Shown here piece after piece: positions 12,955 to 13,203 of a stretch of 13,203 bases of DNA. This stretch comes from Streptococcus pseudopneumoniae ATCC BAA-960 = CCUG 49455 (GTDB lineage: Bacteria; Bacillota; Bacilli; Lactobacillales; Streptococcaceae): the NCBI RefSeq assembly GCF_002087075.1, contig NZ_MWSM01000016.1, positions 21,203-34,405 of the forward strand, given 5' to 3'. The first letter of the stretch is position 1. Every line of letters starts with the position of its first letter. The translations under genes and the position numbers were made by a program. The notes below the pieces were generated by a model that saw only the letters and a program-made list of their open reading frames with translations, made no database searches and had not been told where the DNA came from.

Positions 12955-13203
12955 ATGGCATATAGTACAGATTTTAAACAGCGAGCATTAGATTACATCA
13001 AAGAGGGGCACAGCCATGTCGAGGCAGCCAAGGTTTTTGATGTTGGCGTCAGAACTCTCTTCACGTGGGAAAAGAACTTACGTGAACAAGGACACTTAGA
13101 GAGGAAAAAGCGAGTCGTCAAAAACCGAAAGATTCCTTTAGAGGAATTGAAATCCTTTGTAGAGGCTCATCCAGATGCTTTTTTACGGGAAATTGCGGCA
13201 CAT
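12955..13203 (+). CDS. IS630-family transposase, N-terminal part
   Basis: The open frame from ATG 12955 runs 83 codons to the window edge without a stop. It begins MAYSTDFKQRALDYIKEGHS, followed by a helix-turn-helix (EAAKVFDVGVRTLFTWEKNL) and a second DNA-binding segment (LKSFVEAHPDAFLREIAAH). This is the paired HTH at the N-terminus of IS630/Tc1-type transposases; the DDE catalytic domain would follow outside. It is related to the pneumococcal IS630-Spn1 orf1 type. No ribosome binding site is seen before the ATG. Many pneumococcal copies are split by a frameshift; whether this one is cannot be seen. Confidence 0.82.
   Translation, partial: MAYSTDFKQRALDYIKEGHSHVEAAKVFDVGVRTLFTWEKNLREQGHLERKKRVVKNRKIPLEELKSFVEAHPDAFLREIAAH

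Larger units (their letters stand above)
12914..13203 (+). mobile_element. IS630-family insertion sequence, left end (continues past window)
   Basis: The element begins TATAGTTGCTTAGTTTCAAA at the break in the choline-binding gene. TATAGT is the same terminal motif as in RUP, and insertion at TA is the family rule. It carries a transposase start 41 bp in. The right end is not in the window, so the boundary and any TA duplication on the far side are unseen. Confidence 0.75.

Overview
The window is low-GC Firmicute DNA, almost certainly Streptococcus pneumoniae or a very close mitis-group relative. The best evidence is the repeats: several BOX elements (including a near-exact match at 5-26 to the sequence used for BOX-PCR typing), two 107-bp RUP elements beginning TATA, an IS630-family transposase start, and the tail of a pneumococcal-type choline-binding protein. 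Species assignment rests on recognition by eye, not on a search.

Left part (1-5800): a complete sucrose-utilisation locus. scrB (sucrose-6-phosphate hydrolase) and scrR (LacI-family repressor) run leftwards as an overlapping pair. scrA (sucrose PTS EIIBCA) runs rightwards from the shared 381-bp control region, followed by scrK (ROK fructokinase) with its own promoter. ScrA imports and phosphorylates sucrose, ScrB splits sucrose-6-P into glucose-6-P and fructose, ScrK phosphorylates the fructose, and ScrR represses. The control region holds two matched 16-bp LacI-type sites embedded in the two -35 boxes, a third palindrome near scrB, and a cre-like (CcpA) site downstream of the scrA promoter.

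Middle (5800-7950): a region that can fold into a multi-branched RNA lies between two almost identical terminator hairpins. Then comes a leftward gene for a TVP38/TMEM64 (DedA-superfamily) membrane protein. A gene-poor stretch follows with a degenerate ~42-bp tandem repeat, the C-terminal remnant of an IS30-family transposase that has lost its catalytic Glu, a RUP and a complete BOX.

Right part (7950-13203): a two-gene ABC-2 type exporter (ATPase plus permease) ends at a strong terminator. About 900 bp of repeat-rich DNA follows (decayed RUP, orphan terminator, decayed BOX, short ORFs, intact BOX). Next is a leftward lrgA-lrgB pair, then a decayed BOX, a truncated ABC ATPase, and the C-terminal end of a choline-binding protein gene cut by an IS630-family element that runs off the window.

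The most striking pattern is that all three leftward genes or gene remnants followed by a BOX (scrR, lrgB, the ABC fragment) have the first three bases of the BOX as their stop codon. I see no clearly new defence or biosynthetic system. The most open questions are the structured region at 5815-5968, the repeat array at 6790-6975 and the BOX-stop-codon junctions.
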